Positions 17,001-25,261 of a DNA stretch of 64,000 nucleotides are shown here, piece after piece. The translations under genes and the position numbers were made by a program. Source of the DNA: Streptomyces flavotricini (GTDB lineage Bacteria > Actinomycetota > Actinomycetes > Streptomycetales > Streptomycetaceae); NCBI RefSeq assembly GCF_020639365.1, contig NZ_JAINUL010000001.1, forward strand, positions 6,123,614 to 6,187,613. The letters run 5' to 3'. The notes beneath the pieces were generated by a model. The model was not told the DNA's origin. It searched no databases and saw only the letters and a program-made list of their open reading frames with translations. Each line of letters starts with the position of its first letter. The stretch's first letter is position 1.

Positions 17001-17831
17001 CTACGCCGCGTGTGCGTCCGCGGGTGGGCAGTCGCGGCAGCGGCCCGGGACGGGGGAGCGGAAGGCGCGGTCGCAGCCGTCGCAGGTGCGGAGCGGGTGG
17101 ATCTCGCGGTCGGGCGGTACGGGGCGTGCCGCGCCGGCGTCGGGCAGCCGGGGCGGGAGGAGCTCCCGCAGGCGGTGGGCGAGCAGCGCGGCCGGGGAGT
17201 GGATGGCCGTCATCGGCAGCGACCGCGTCAGGGCGTCGGCGACGGCGCTCGGGGTCAGCCCGCGCTCCAGCCACACCGCCGCGGCGGGCGCCAGTCGTAC
17301 GGTGTCCCGCTCGGACAGCACGAGCCGGGGATCGCGCAGCCGCAGCCGGGCCAGCAGCTCGCGGGCCTGGAGCTCGGTTTCGGAGACGGTGGCCGGGGCG
17401 GGGTCCGCCTCCGGTTCGGGGTCCGGTTCGGGAGCCGGCTTCCGCTCGGCCGCGGTGGGCTCGGCGCGCCGCTCGCGAGCGGCTGCCGCCATCGCGGGCG
17501 GGTTGTTGTACGAGACCGTGCAGGTCACGATCCGGCCGGTGGGGAGCCGCTCGTGGTAGCGGGCCAGGTAGCCGTGTTCCTCCAGCTCGCGCAGGGTGGC
17601 CGCGATGCGGACTTCCCCCTCGGGGAAGCGTTCGGCGAGGGCCTTGATGGTGACCTTCGCGCCCGGCGGGAGGGACTGGATGTGCGTGGCCAGACCGATC
17701 GCGCCCATGCTCAACTCGCGGTGCTGGGCGAGGTGGTTGCCGATCTTGACGTAGCCGCGGCGGTGGTCGTGGTTGATGTGCCGGATGCCCGACGAGGCGC
17801 GCGAGGGCGCGCTAAACTGCTGGTCAGCCAT
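17001..17831 (-). CDS. Winged-helix DNA-binding protein with C-terminal zinc-ribbon
   Basis: A 276-residue protein. The N-terminal half is a winged helix-turn-helix (about 35-100: SMGAIGLATHIQSLPPGAK, IKALAERFPEG, RIAATLRELEEHGYLARY) of the type in replication-initiator-like and Streptomyces helix-turn-helix proteins. An acidic Pro-rich linker (about 130-155) follows, then a helical region, and a C-terminal CDGCDRAF...CRDC zinc-ribbon-like motif. Such genes occur in several copies per Streptomyces genome, often beside XRE/DUF397 pairs as here. ATG 17831 is likely, with GAGAAGG about 12 nt upstream. Role unknown; a transcriptional regulator is the most reasonable guess. Confidence 0.82.
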   Translation of the reverse strand: MADQQFSAPSRASSGIRHINHDHRRGYVKIGNHLAQHRELSMGAIGLATHIQSLPPGAKVTIKALAERFPEGEVRIAATLRELEEHGYLARYHERLPTGRIVTCTVSYNNPPAMAAAARERRAEPTAAERKPAPEPDPEPEADPAPATVSETELQARELLARLRLRDPRLVLSERDTVRLAPAAAVWLERGLTPSAVADALTRSLPMTAIHSPAALLAHRLRELLPPRLPDAGAARPVPPDREIHPLRTCDGCDRAFRSPVPGRCRDCPPADAHAA

Positions 17832-18174
17832 GGAAGGGTCGTTGCCTTCTCTTGGTCAGGCCCTCGGTCGGGATTGGCGTCCCGTACGAGGGCCGAATTG
17901 CGTTTATGGGGTTGTCGGGGGTTAGCGTGCCCGACGGATTGGCATATGCGCCAGCCGGGTTGGGGTGATTCACCCGTCCGGGTGAGAGGGGAGGGGGAGG
18001 TGAGGAGAGGTCATTTCCCCCGGTTGTTTGTCTTTAGATGTCGAGCGTCACCGGCTATCGCCCCACCGGAGCGTGGAAACCTCGATCCGGCGAAATCGGA
18101 CTTTCCGATTCCCGTGCCTCGACGTGTGCATCCGTGCATAGCCTGAAGGGAGTTGCGGGCCAACGGAGGTGGCA
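17832..18174. other. 343-bp divergent intergenic region with palindrome and direct repeat
   Basis: No gene was found. The region is less G/C-rich than its surroundings. It contains a perfect inverted repeat, TCACCCG at 17970-17976 and CGGGTGA at 17979-17985, and a direct repeat of GTGCAT at 18126-18131 and 18134-18139 (8-bp period), about 40 nt before the XRE start. These are candidate operators for the divergent wHTH and XRE genes. Confidence 0.5.
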
Positions 18175-19023
18175 GTGAGCGCAGAGGGTACCGACGAGTC
18201 GAGCTGGGCACTCGACCCGGAGGACGAATCCGGGGCGGTCGTCGCGGCGGTGGGGCGCCAGTTGAAAATGTGGCGGGAAGCGGCCGGACTTGACCGATCC
18301 GCTTTCGCTGAACGGATGGGCTACGGGGCGGACCTGACCCGCAAGATCGAAAGCGGCATCCGCATTCCGCGCCCGGAGTTCCTGGACAAGGCGGACGCGG
18401 TTCTCGGTGCGGGCGGGAAGATCGCCGCGATGAAGGTGGACGTCGAAAAGGCCCGTTACCCCAAGAAGGTTCGGGATCTTGCCAAGTTGGAATCCCAAGC
18501 GGTTGAGCTCGGCGCCTACGGGAACCACAACTTCCACGGACTGCTGCAGACCGAGGAGTATGCGCGGGCGCTGTACGAGATCCGACGGCCGGCCTTCTCG
18601 TCGGACGAAGTGGAGCGCCACGTCTCGGCGCGTATGGCTCGCCAGCGCATGTTTGAGCGCCAACCTGCCCCTGCGCTGACCTTCGTACTGGAGCAGGTGG
18701 TCCTGGAGCGGCGGCTCGGCGGACAGGGCGTGTTGCGCAGGCAGTTGGAGCATCTGTTGGACATCAGTTCCTTGCGGAATGTCGAGGTTCAGGTGATGCC
18801 GACAGCCTGCGAGGACCATGCCGGGATGGGAGGTCAGATCCAGGTACTGAAGCTGATGGACGGATCGACGGTGGGCTACGTCGAAGCGCAGTTGCTCAGT
18901 CGGCTGGTCACTGACGCCAAGGAGATCCAAATCCTCGAACTGCGGTATGGGATTATCCGTTCGCAGGCTCTCAGCCCACGGGAGTCACGAACGTTCATCG
19001 AGAAAGCGCTGGGAGAGACATGA
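18175..19023 (+). CDS. XRE-family regulator with DUF5753
   Basis: A 282-residue regulator of the WhiJ-like class. An N-terminal XRE helix-turn-helix covers about residues 25-80 (MWREAAGLDRSAFAERMG, KIESGIRIP). The C-terminal DUF5753 domain follows, with the typical LLQTEEYARAL and RMARQRMF. GTG 18175 is preferred over 18169 because GGAGG ends too close to the latter. It overlaps the DUF397 gene by ATGA. Codon third positions are less G/C-biased than neighbours (AAA, GAT, GTT occur), as often seen in these horizontally mobile regulators. In Streptomyces, XRE/DUF397 pairs influence development and antibiotic production; the target here is unknown. Confidence 0.93.
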   Translation: MSAEGTDESSWALDPEDESGAVVAAVGRQLKMWREAAGLDRSAFAERMGYGADLTRKIESGIRIPRPEFLDKADAVLGAGGKIAAMKVDVEKARYPKKVRDLAKLESQAVELGAYGNHNFHGLLQTEEYARALYEIRRPAFSSDEVERHVSARMARQRMFERQPAPALTFVLEQVVLERRLGGQGVLRRQLEHLLDISSLRNVEVQVMPTACEDHAGMGGQIQVLKLMDGSTVGYVEAQLLSRLVTDAKEIQILELRYGIIRSQALSPRESRTFIEKALGET

Positions 19024-19277
19024 GCATCAAGCCCTCGGGCAGCGGCCTTTCCGCACTGATGTGGGTCAAGAGCAGCTACAGCGCCAGCGACAGCAACGAC
19101 TGCGTCGAAGTCGCCTGGACCAAGAGCAGCTACAGCACTGCCGACGGGCCCGAGTGCGTCGAGGTCGCCCGTACCCCCGGGACCGTCCTCGTCCGGGACT
19201 CCAAGCGGCCCGACGGCGGCCGGCTGGCCGTCGCCCCGGCCGCCTGGGACGGGTTCGTCACCTACGCCGCCGCGTGA
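19020..19277 (+). CDS. DUF397 small protein with internal duplication
   Basis: An 85-residue DUF397 protein, the usual partner and probable antagonist of the upstream XRE regulator. The family motif appears twice: WVKSSYSASDSNDCVEVA and WTKSSYSTADGPECVEVA, so the N-terminal half is a tandem duplication of an 18-19-residue unit. The usual C-terminal segment (VLVRDSKRPDG...W..F) follows once. It overlaps the upstream stop by 4 nt and the downstream HEAT gene start by GTGA, showing tight translational coupling of three genes. Confidence 0.92.
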   Translation: MSIKPSGSGLSALMWVKSSYSASDSNDCVEVAWTKSSYSTADGPECVEVARTPGTVLVRDSKRPDGGRLAVAPAAWDGFVTYAAA

Positions 19278-20458
19278 GAAGCACGGGTCCGGCCGTCAAG
19301 GCCGTCGTCCGCTACCGGCGGCCGGATCCGGAGTGCTGGACGGTCGTGGTCAGGGCGGCCTGCAACCCCCTCGGCAGCAGCTGGGACGCGGCCAAGGCGG
19401 TGGCCCAGGCCGGCCCCGCCGTCTCCGGGCACGCCGACCGGCTGGCCAGGGCCCTCGCCACGCGGCTCGGGAACGTCGAGGAGCTCGCGGTCGCCCTCGC
19501 CGGTACGGGGGACCTCCGCGCGCTGCCCGCCCTCCGGCGCATCGCGGAGGGCGAAGGGGTCCCGTTCCACGTCCCCTGGGTCTCGCACCTGGCCGCGCTG
19601 CCCGCCGCGGAACTGCTCCCGACGATGCGGGCGGTGCTGCGCCGGGCTCCGGCGAAGTACCACGCGAGCACCGCTGCCCTCGAACTCCTCGCGCTCTGGG
19701 GCCCGGCCGCCGCGCCCGCCGTACCCGAGGTGGTCCCGTACCTGGAGGGCCCGTACGCCTACGGCGCCCTGCGCGCTCTGGGCCGGATCGGCCCGGCGGC
19801 GGCGGGAGCGGCGGACCGGCTGGCCGACTTCGCCACCGGCCGCGCCCCGCGGGCCGCCCGCCACCATCCGCGGCTGGCCGCCTGGGCGCACTGGAGGGCC
19901 ACCGGCGACCCGGCGCTCGCCCTCGACGTGTGCGGGGCGGCCGTGCGGTCCGGGACCGCCAGCCACGGCCTGCCCTTCCTCGCCGATCTCGGACCTCTGG
20001 CCGCCGCCCACGCGGACACCGTGCGCGGCCTGATGGAATCGCCCGGCGCCTGGACCCGCGTCGCCGCAGCCCATGCGTACGGGCGGATCACCGGGGACCC
20101 GGACCCCGCCGTGCCGGTGCTGCTGGCGGAAATGGACCCGGACTGGACCGGGAACCCGGCCCTGCCGACCCGGGAAGCCGTCCGCCGCCTCGGGGAGCTC
20201 GGCGCCCCGGCCGCCGCCGCGGCGCCCTTGCTGCGCCGGATCCTGGCGGCGGAGGAGCGGCTGAGCCACCCGTACGAGAGCATCCGGATCCTGGCCGACG
20301 AGGCCTACGCCCGCACCCTCGCCGAGGCGTTGGCGCGGATCGGCGCCAGTGCGGACGGCCCGGCAGCGGCCCCGGAGTTCGTGCCGGAGCCCTCGCCCGA
20401 GGCCCGGCGCGGGGTGCTGGGGCGATGGCTGGGCCCGCGCGGAGCGCGCACCAGCTGA
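19274..20458 (+). CDS. HEAT-repeat-like helical protein
   Basis: A 394-residue protein starting at GTG 19274 (VRSTGPAVKAVVRYRR), overlapping the DUF397 stop by 4 nt. It is almost wholly helical, Ala/Leu/Pro-rich, with repeated units such as LGNVEELAVALAGTGD, RALPALRRIAEGEG, and GPAAAPAVPEVVPYLEG, then AYGALRALGRIGPAAAG, resembling HEAT/PBS-lyase repeats that serve as protein-binding scaffolds. No catalytic motif was seen. Its coupling to an XRE/DUF397 pair suggests it is a third component, perhaps a target or adaptor, but chance adjacency in a compact genome is possible. Confidence 0.75.
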   Translation: MRSTGPAVKAVVRYRRPDPECWTVVVRAACNPLGSSWDAAKAVAQAGPAVSGHADRLARALATRLGNVEELAVALAGTGDLRALPALRRIAEGEGVPFHVPWVSHLAALPAAELLPTMRAVLRRAPAKYHASTAALELLALWGPAAAPAVPEVVPYLEGPYAYGALRALGRIGPAAAGAADRLADFATGRAPRAARHHPRLAAWAHWRATGDPALALDVCGAAVRSGTASHGLPFLADLGPLAAAHADTVRGLMESPGAWTRVAAAHAYGRITGDPDPAVPVLLAEMDPDWTGNPALPTREAVRRLGELGAPAAAAAPLLRRILAAEERLSHPYESIRILADEAYARTLAEALARIGASADGPAAAPEFVPEPSPEARRGVLGRWLGPRGARTS

Positions 20459-20537
20459 CCGCTCCCGTACGCGCCCCGCACGGTGCGGGCGTATGCCGCG
20501 AACGCGGCACCCACCCGCCGGCCTCGCGCCGCAGGCC

Positions 20538-21143
20538 TCAGGCCGCTTCGCCCCGCAGGGAGCGGGCGTACGTCAGGAACGCGGCCAGGCCCAGGTCGAA
20601 GGCGGCGTCCGCGCGGCCCGGGCCGACGGCCGTCAGGGCGTCCGCGAGCAGCGGCGTGTCCGGTGACGGCTCCCACATGGCCTCGGGGGCGGTCAGGTCC
20701 AGCGCCGAGCCCAGCACCAGGTTCTCCAGCGCCGTCAACAGCGGCATCACCCCGTCGCGGGTGAACCCCGCCGCCAGCAGCATGCCGACCGCGCGTTCGT
20801 ACTGCGCCAGCACCCTCGGGGCCCGCACCGGCGTGGTCATCAGCAGCGGGATGGCCCGCGGCGAGGCCGCGAAGGCGGCCCGGTACGAGCGCGCCCAGGC
20901 CTCCAGGGCCCGGTCCCACGGCTCCAGGTCCAGCGTCTCGCCCGCGATCCGGTCGCACACGAGCTCCCGCACCAGCTCCACCACCCCCGCCCGGCCGTCC
21001 ACGTGGTGGTACACCGACCCGGTCTGCACGCCGAGCGCCCGGGCGATCTGCGGAACGCTGAACTCGCCTTGCTCCGCGACCAGTTGCAGGGCGGTCGCGG
21101 CGATCCGCTCCCGGTCGAGGAGGGGGGTGCGCGGCCGTGCCAT
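20538..21143 (-). CDS. TetR-family transcriptional regulator
   Basis: A 201-residue TetR-type repressor. The N-terminal helix-turn-helix is clear (RERIAATALQLVAEQGEFS, IARALGVQTGSVYHHV, about residues 11-52), followed by a helical ligand-binding domain. ATG 21143 (MARPRTPLLDR) follows GGGAGA. It is divergent from the permease/amidohydrolase pair, and a 21-bp perfect palindrome lies in the 105-bp space, so it most likely represses that pair and itself. The effector may be the permease substrate. Confidence 0.92.
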   Translation of the reverse strand: MARPRTPLLDRERIAATALQLVAEQGEFSVPQIARALGVQTGSVYHHVDGRAGVVELVRELVCDRIAGETLDLEPWDRALEAWARSYRAAFAASPRAIPLLMTTPVRAPRVLAQYERAVGMLLAAGFTRDGVMPLLTALENLVLGSALDLTAPEAMWEPSPDTPLLADALTAVGPGRADAAFDLGLAAFLTYARSLRGEAA

Positions 21144-21200
21144 CGGTTTCTCCCACCGTGAGGTCTTCCCGTACGCCAAAACCGGAGGCTACATTGCCGC

Positions 21201-21221
21201 AAACCTAAAGCCTTTAGGTTT
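21201..21221. promoter_or_regulatory. 21-bp palindrome, probable TetR operator
   Basis: Perfect arms AAACCTAAAG (21201-21210) and CTTTAGGTTT (21212-21221) around one central C. It is strikingly A/T-rich for this genome and lies between the TetR start (21143) and the permease start (21249), ideally placed to control both. Confidence 0.8.
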
Positions 21222-21248
21222 TGGTCTCCCCGAAGGGTGCACTGCCGC

Positions 21249-22790
21249 ATGCCCGAAACGCCGGAACCGCCGACCGACAGACCCGCCCTGCGCCGCGCGG
21301 CGCTCGGCACCGCCGACATCTCCTTCTTCGTCGTCTCCGCCGCCGCCCCCCTCACCGTCATGGCCGGGGTGGCCCCCGTCGCGATCCTGCTCGGCGGGAT
21401 CGGCGCCCCCGCCGGATACCTCCTCGCCGGGCTCACCCTCGCCGTCTTCGCCGTCGGGTTCACCACCATGAGCCGCCACGTCCGCAGCGGCGGCGCCTTC
21501 TACGCGTACATCACCCGCGGCCTCGGCAAGCGCGTCGGCATCGGCGCCGCCCTGCTCGCCCTCGTCGGCTACAACGGCATGGAGATCGGGGTCTACGGCC
21601 TCCTCGGCACCACCACCGCCGACACCGCCCACGCCCTCGGCGGCCTCGACGTCCCCTGGCTCCCCGTCTCCCTCGCCGGCCTCGCCCTCATCTGGTACGG
21701 CGGCTTCCGCTCCATCGACTTCGGCGCCAAGCTGCTCGGCGTCCTGCTCGTCGCCGAGACCGGGATACTCGTCCTGCTCGCCGCCGGAGTCCTCCTCAAG
21801 GGCGGCGCCCACGGACTCTCCATCGGCTCCTTCGCCCCCGGTGCGGTCCTCGTCCCCGGCACCGCCGCCGTCCTGGCCTTCGCCTTCGCCGCGTTCACCG
21901 GCTTCGAGTCCACCGTCATCTACCGCCGCGAGGCCCGCGACCCCGACCGGACCATCCCGCGCGCCACCTACATCGCCGTCGCCTTCCTCGGCCTCTTCTA
22001 CGCCTTCATCGTCTGGACCGTCATCCAGGCCTTCGGCGCCGAGGAGGTCATGGCGGCCGCCGCCGCGGACCCCGGCGGCCTGTTCTTCGCGGCGATCACC
22101 ACGTACGTCGGCCCCTGGGCGGCCGACCTCATGCACCTGTTCATCGTCACCAGCGTCATCGCCTCCCTCCTGGCCTTCCACAACGCCATCAACCGCTACG
22201 CGCTCGCCCTCGCCGAGGAGGGCGTCCTGCCCGCGGCCCTCGGCAGGGTCCACCCGCGCCACCGCTCCCCGTACCTCGCCGGGCTCGCCCAGACCGCCCT
22301 CGGTGCGGTGATCGTCCTCGCCTTCGCGCTGGCCGGGGCCGACCCGTACCAGCAGCTGCTGCTCTGGGTGAACACGCCCGGCATGATCGGGCTCATGGCG
22401 CTGATGCTGCTCGCCGCGATCGCCGTACCCGTCTACTTCCGGGGCACCGCGCACACCGAGGGCCCCTGGCGGACCCTGGTCGCGCCCCTGGCCGCCGCCG
22501 TGCTGCTGGCCGTCGCGATCTGCCTCGTCGTCTCCCGGGTGGGCCTGTTCACCATGGCCTCCACCACCGTGAACACCGTCCTCGTCGCCCTCGTCCCCGC
22601 AGTGTTCCTGGCCGGGCTCGCGCTCGCGCAGCACCTGAAGACCCGCCGCAGCGAGACCTACGCCCGGTTCGCCGCCGAGCCCGCAACCGACGTACCCGAA
22701 GGAGAACAGCCGTGCCCGCTGCCGACACCGTCCTCACCGGAGCCCGCGTCCGCACCCTCGACCCCGGCCGCCCCGAGGCCCGCGCGGTAG
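21249..22790 (+). CDS. APC-family amino acid/polyamine permease
   Basis: A 513-residue permease with about twelve membrane helices. The first helix carries the APC signature (FFVVSAAAPLTVMAGVAP, with the GxxAP-like substrate loop), and helix six has AFAAFTGFESTVIYRREA. It is likely to import an amino acid, amine or amide compound by cation symport. ATG 21249 is likely; GAAGG lies about 12 nt upstream. The 3' end overlaps the amidohydrolase gene by 79 bp, unusually long for co-transcribed genes, and the extra C-terminal tail (Pro/Ser/Ala-rich) may be non-functional. The pair is probably controlled by the divergent TetR regulator. Confidence 0.9.
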   Translation: MPETPEPPTDRPALRRAALGTADISFFVVSAAAPLTVMAGVAPVAILLGGIGAPAGYLLAGLTLAVFAVGFTTMSRHVRSGGAFYAYITRGLGKRVGIGAALLALVGYNGMEIGVYGLLGTTTADTAHALGGLDVPWLPVSLAGLALIWYGGFRSIDFGAKLLGVLLVAETGILVLLAAGVLLKGGAHGLSIGSFAPGAVLVPGTAAVLAFAFAAFTGFESTVIYRREARDPDRTIPRATYIAVAFLGLFYAFIVWTVIQAFGAEEVMAAAAADPGGLFFAAITTYVGPWAADLMHLFIVTSVIASLLAFHNAINRYALALAEEGVLPAALGRVHPRHRSPYLAGLAQTALGAVIVLAFALAGADPYQQLLLWVNTPGMIGLMALMLLAAIAVPVYFRGTAHTEGPWRTLVAPLAAAVLLAVAICLVVSRVGLFTMASTTVNTVLVALVPAVFLAGLALAQHLKTRRSETYARFAAEPATDVPEGEQPCPLPTPSSPEPASAPSTPAAPRPAR

Positions 22791-24292
22791 CCGTCCGCGG
22801 CGGCGAGATCCTCGCCGTCGGCGACGTGGCCGACGTGCGCGACTGGCGCGGCCCCGCCACCGAGGTGGTCGACCTCGGCGGCGCGACCCTCACCCCCGGC
22901 CTGACCGACGCCCACAGCCACCCCGTCTGGGGCATCGAGATGGCCACCGGGACCGACCTCTCGGCCGTCCGCGACCTCGACCAGCTCCGGGCCGCCCTGC
23001 GCACCGCCCCGCGCCCGGCCGGCTGGGTCCTCGGCCACGGCCTCGACCACAACGCCTTCGGCGGCCGCCCCGTGGACACGGCACTGATCGAGGAGGCCCT
23101 GGCCGGCGCCCCCGCCTTCCTGCGCCTGTACGACGGCCACTCCGCCCTCGCCTCCGGCGCGGCCCTGGCCGCCGCGGGCATCACCGGCCCGCGCACCTTC
23201 GACCAGCGCTCGGAGATCGTCTGCGGTCCGGACGGCCGCCCCACCGGCCACCTCATCGAGCACGCGGCGATGGCCCTGGTCAGCGCCCTCGCCCCGAAGC
23301 CCCCGGCCGCCGAGCGGCGCACCCGGCTCACCGCCCTGCTCGGGGAGATGGCCGCCACCGGCCTCACCGGGGCCCACGTCATGGATCTGGGCGACGGTGA
23401 CGTACCGGCCCTGCTCGCCGGCATCGAGTACGAGGACGACCTGCCGCTGCGGCTGAACCTGGCGCCCTGGTGCATGCCGGGCACCACGCCCGAGGAGCTG
23501 GCGGAGCTCATCGCACTCCAGGGCGTGCACGGCCGCCACTGGCAGGTCGGCGGGGTCAAGTTCTTCATGGACGGCACCGTCGAGGGCGGCACCGCCTGGC
23601 TGGAGCACGCCGACTGCCACGGCCGGGGCACCGACGCCTTCTGGCCCGATCCCCAGGCGTACTCGGCGGCCGTACGGACCCTCGACGCGGCCGGGGTGCG
23701 CACCGCGACCCACGCCATCGGCGACGCGGCGGTCCGCCACGTCCTGGACACGGTGGCCTCGCTGGGCGCCCAGGCCCGGACGCGGCACCGGATCGAGCAC
23801 ATCGAGACCGTCCCCGACGACCAGCTGAAGCGCTTCGCGGAGCTCGGGGTGATCGCCTCGATGCAGCCGCCGCACACCGCCTACACCCGGGCCGACCACA
23901 GCGACGAGTGGTCGAAGCGGCTGGGCCCGGACCGGGCGGGAAGGGCCTGGCGCTGCCGGGACCTGCGCGACGCGGGGGCCGTGCTGGCGTTGGGCTCGGA
24001 CTGGCCCATCGCCCACCACGACGCCCGCAGGGTCCTGGCCGTCGCCCGCAGCCCGCTGGGCGCGGCCGCCGCGGGGCCCGCCCTGACCGGGTTGATGGCA
24101 CTGGAGGGCATGACCTCGCACGCGGCGCTCGCGGCGGGGGAGCAGCGGGTGGCCGGCCGGATCGCGGCCGGCTTCCGGGCGGACCTGACGGCCTTCGTCC
24201 TCGACCCCGTGGAGACCGCCCCGGACGAGCTGGCGCAGGCCCCGATCCGGCTCACGATGTCGGGCGGCCGGATCACGTACGGGGAGGTCTGA
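22712..24292 (+). CDS. Amidohydrolase family 3 protein, YtcJ-like
   Basis: A 526-residue metal-dependent amidohydrolase. The N-terminal beta-sandwich is followed by the zinc-site DAHSHP (about residue 72), then GGVKFFMDGTVEGGTAWL, later HAIGDAAVRHVLD and HRIEHIE, and the C-terminal catalytic Asp in ALGSDWPI. This is the amidohydrolase_3/YtcJ subgroup, acting on amides or related C-N bonds. GTG 22712 is set by AAGGAG 8-13 nt upstream and lies inside the permease 3' end. With the permease it suggests uptake and hydrolysis of one compound. The substrate cannot be told from sequence. Confidence 0.9.
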   Translation: MPAADTVLTGARVRTLDPGRPEARAVAVRGGEILAVGDVADVRDWRGPATEVVDLGGATLTPGLTDAHSHPVWGIEMATGTDLSAVRDLDQLRAALRTAPRPAGWVLGHGLDHNAFGGRPVDTALIEEALAGAPAFLRLYDGHSALASGAALAAAGITGPRTFDQRSEIVCGPDGRPTGHLIEHAAMALVSALAPKPPAAERRTRLTALLGEMAATGLTGAHVMDLGDGDVPALLAGIEYEDDLPLRLNLAPWCMPGTTPEELAELIALQGVHGRHWQVGGVKFFMDGTVEGGTAWLEHADCHGRGTDAFWPDPQAYSAAVRTLDAAGVRTATHAIGDAAVRHVLDTVASLGAQARTRHRIEHIETVPDDQLKRFAELGVIASMQPPHTAYTRADHSDEWSKRLGPDRAGRAWRCRDLRDAGAVLALGSDWPIAHHDARRVLAVARSPLGAAAAGPALTGLMALEGMTSHAALAAGEQRVAGRIAAGFRADLTAFVLDPVETAPDELAQAPIRLTMSGGRITYGEV

Positions 24293-24302
24293 ACGACGAC
24301 CT

Positions 24303-25193
24303 CTAGGCCTTGCGGAACCGGTTCAGCAGGGCGGACGTCGCCGGATGCGGTCCCGTCTCCTCGGGCTCGCGCGGCAGCCGGTGCGGCAGCGAGCCGTACC
24401 AGCCGCGCGAGACCGTGTAGCCGAACGCGAGGCAGAGCATGCCGCCCGCGGCGTCCAGCCAGAAGTGGTTGGCGGTGGCCACGATGACCACGAGGGTGGC
24501 CACCGGGTAGAGCAGGCCCAGGATCCGGGCCCACGGGGCGGAGGCGACAGCGAAGATCGTCAGCCCGCACCAGAGCGACCACCCTATGTGCATCGAGGGC
24601 ATGGCCGCGTACTGGTTCGACATGTGCTTGAGGTTGCCGGAGGCCATCGAGCCCCAGGTGTGGTGGACCAGCACGGTGTCGACGAAGTGCCCGCCGTTCA
24701 TCAGCCGCGGCGGCGCGAGCGGGTAGAAGTAGTACCCGAGCAGGGCCACGCCCGTGGTGGCGAAGAGGACCATGCGCGTGGCCGCGTAGCGCCCCGGATG
24801 GAACCGGTAGATCCACACCAGGACGCCGATGGTCACGACGAAATGGAGCGTGGCGTAGTAGTAGTTCATGCCGACGATCAGCCACGTCACCGAGTTGACG
24901 GCGTGGTTGACCGACTGCTCCACCGCGATGCCGAGGGTGCGTTCGAGGTCCCACAGCCAGTCGGCGTTCGCGAGGGCGTCCGCCTTCTGCTCCGGCACCG
25001 CGTTGCGGATGAGCGAGTAGGTCCAGTAACTGACCCCGATGAGCAGGATCTCGAACCAGATCCGCGGCCGGCGCGGAGCGCGCAACCGGGGCAGGAGAGC
25101 GCGCTGAACCCCCGGACGGGAATCACTCTCGGTCACGTGGGGTGACAAGGCTTCCGTCCGGGTTTCCAGTGTCTTCACGCTCGATTCACCCAT
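24303..25193 (-). CDS. PAP2-superfamily membrane phosphatase/transferase
   Basis: A 296-residue integral membrane protein with about six helices. The PAP2 phosphatase motifs are present: YAAMPSMHIGWSLW (motif 2 with Ser and His) and ATANHFWLDAAGG (motif 3 with His and Asp), plus YYFYPLAPPRLM preceding. This arrangement matches the inositol-phosphorylceramide-synthase-like PAP2 subgroup found in actinobacteria, probably acting on lipid phosphates at the outer face of the membrane. It starts at ATG 25193. It follows the malR-like gene on the same strand after 68 bp without a visible terminator, so read-through from that operon is possible. Confidence 0.88.
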   Translation of the reverse strand: MGESSVKTLETRTEALSPHVTESDSRPGVQRALLPRLRAPRRPRIWFEILLIGVSYWTYSLIRNAVPEQKADALANADWLWDLERTLGIAVEQSVNHAVNSVTWLIVGMNYYYATLHFVVTIGVLVWIYRFHPGRYAATRMVLFATTGVALLGYYFYPLAPPRLMNGGHFVDTVLVHHTWGSMASGNLKHMSNQYAAMPSMHIGWSLWCGLTIFAVASAPWARILGLLYPVATLVVIVATANHFWLDAAGGMLCLAFGYTVSRGWYGSLPHRLPREPEETGPHPATSALLNRFRKA

Positions 25194-25261
25194 GGGGAAA
25201 GAGTCTGCCAGATGCCTTCTCGCCTTCGATCATCCCTCGGGACGGTCTGCGGCGCAGCGGC

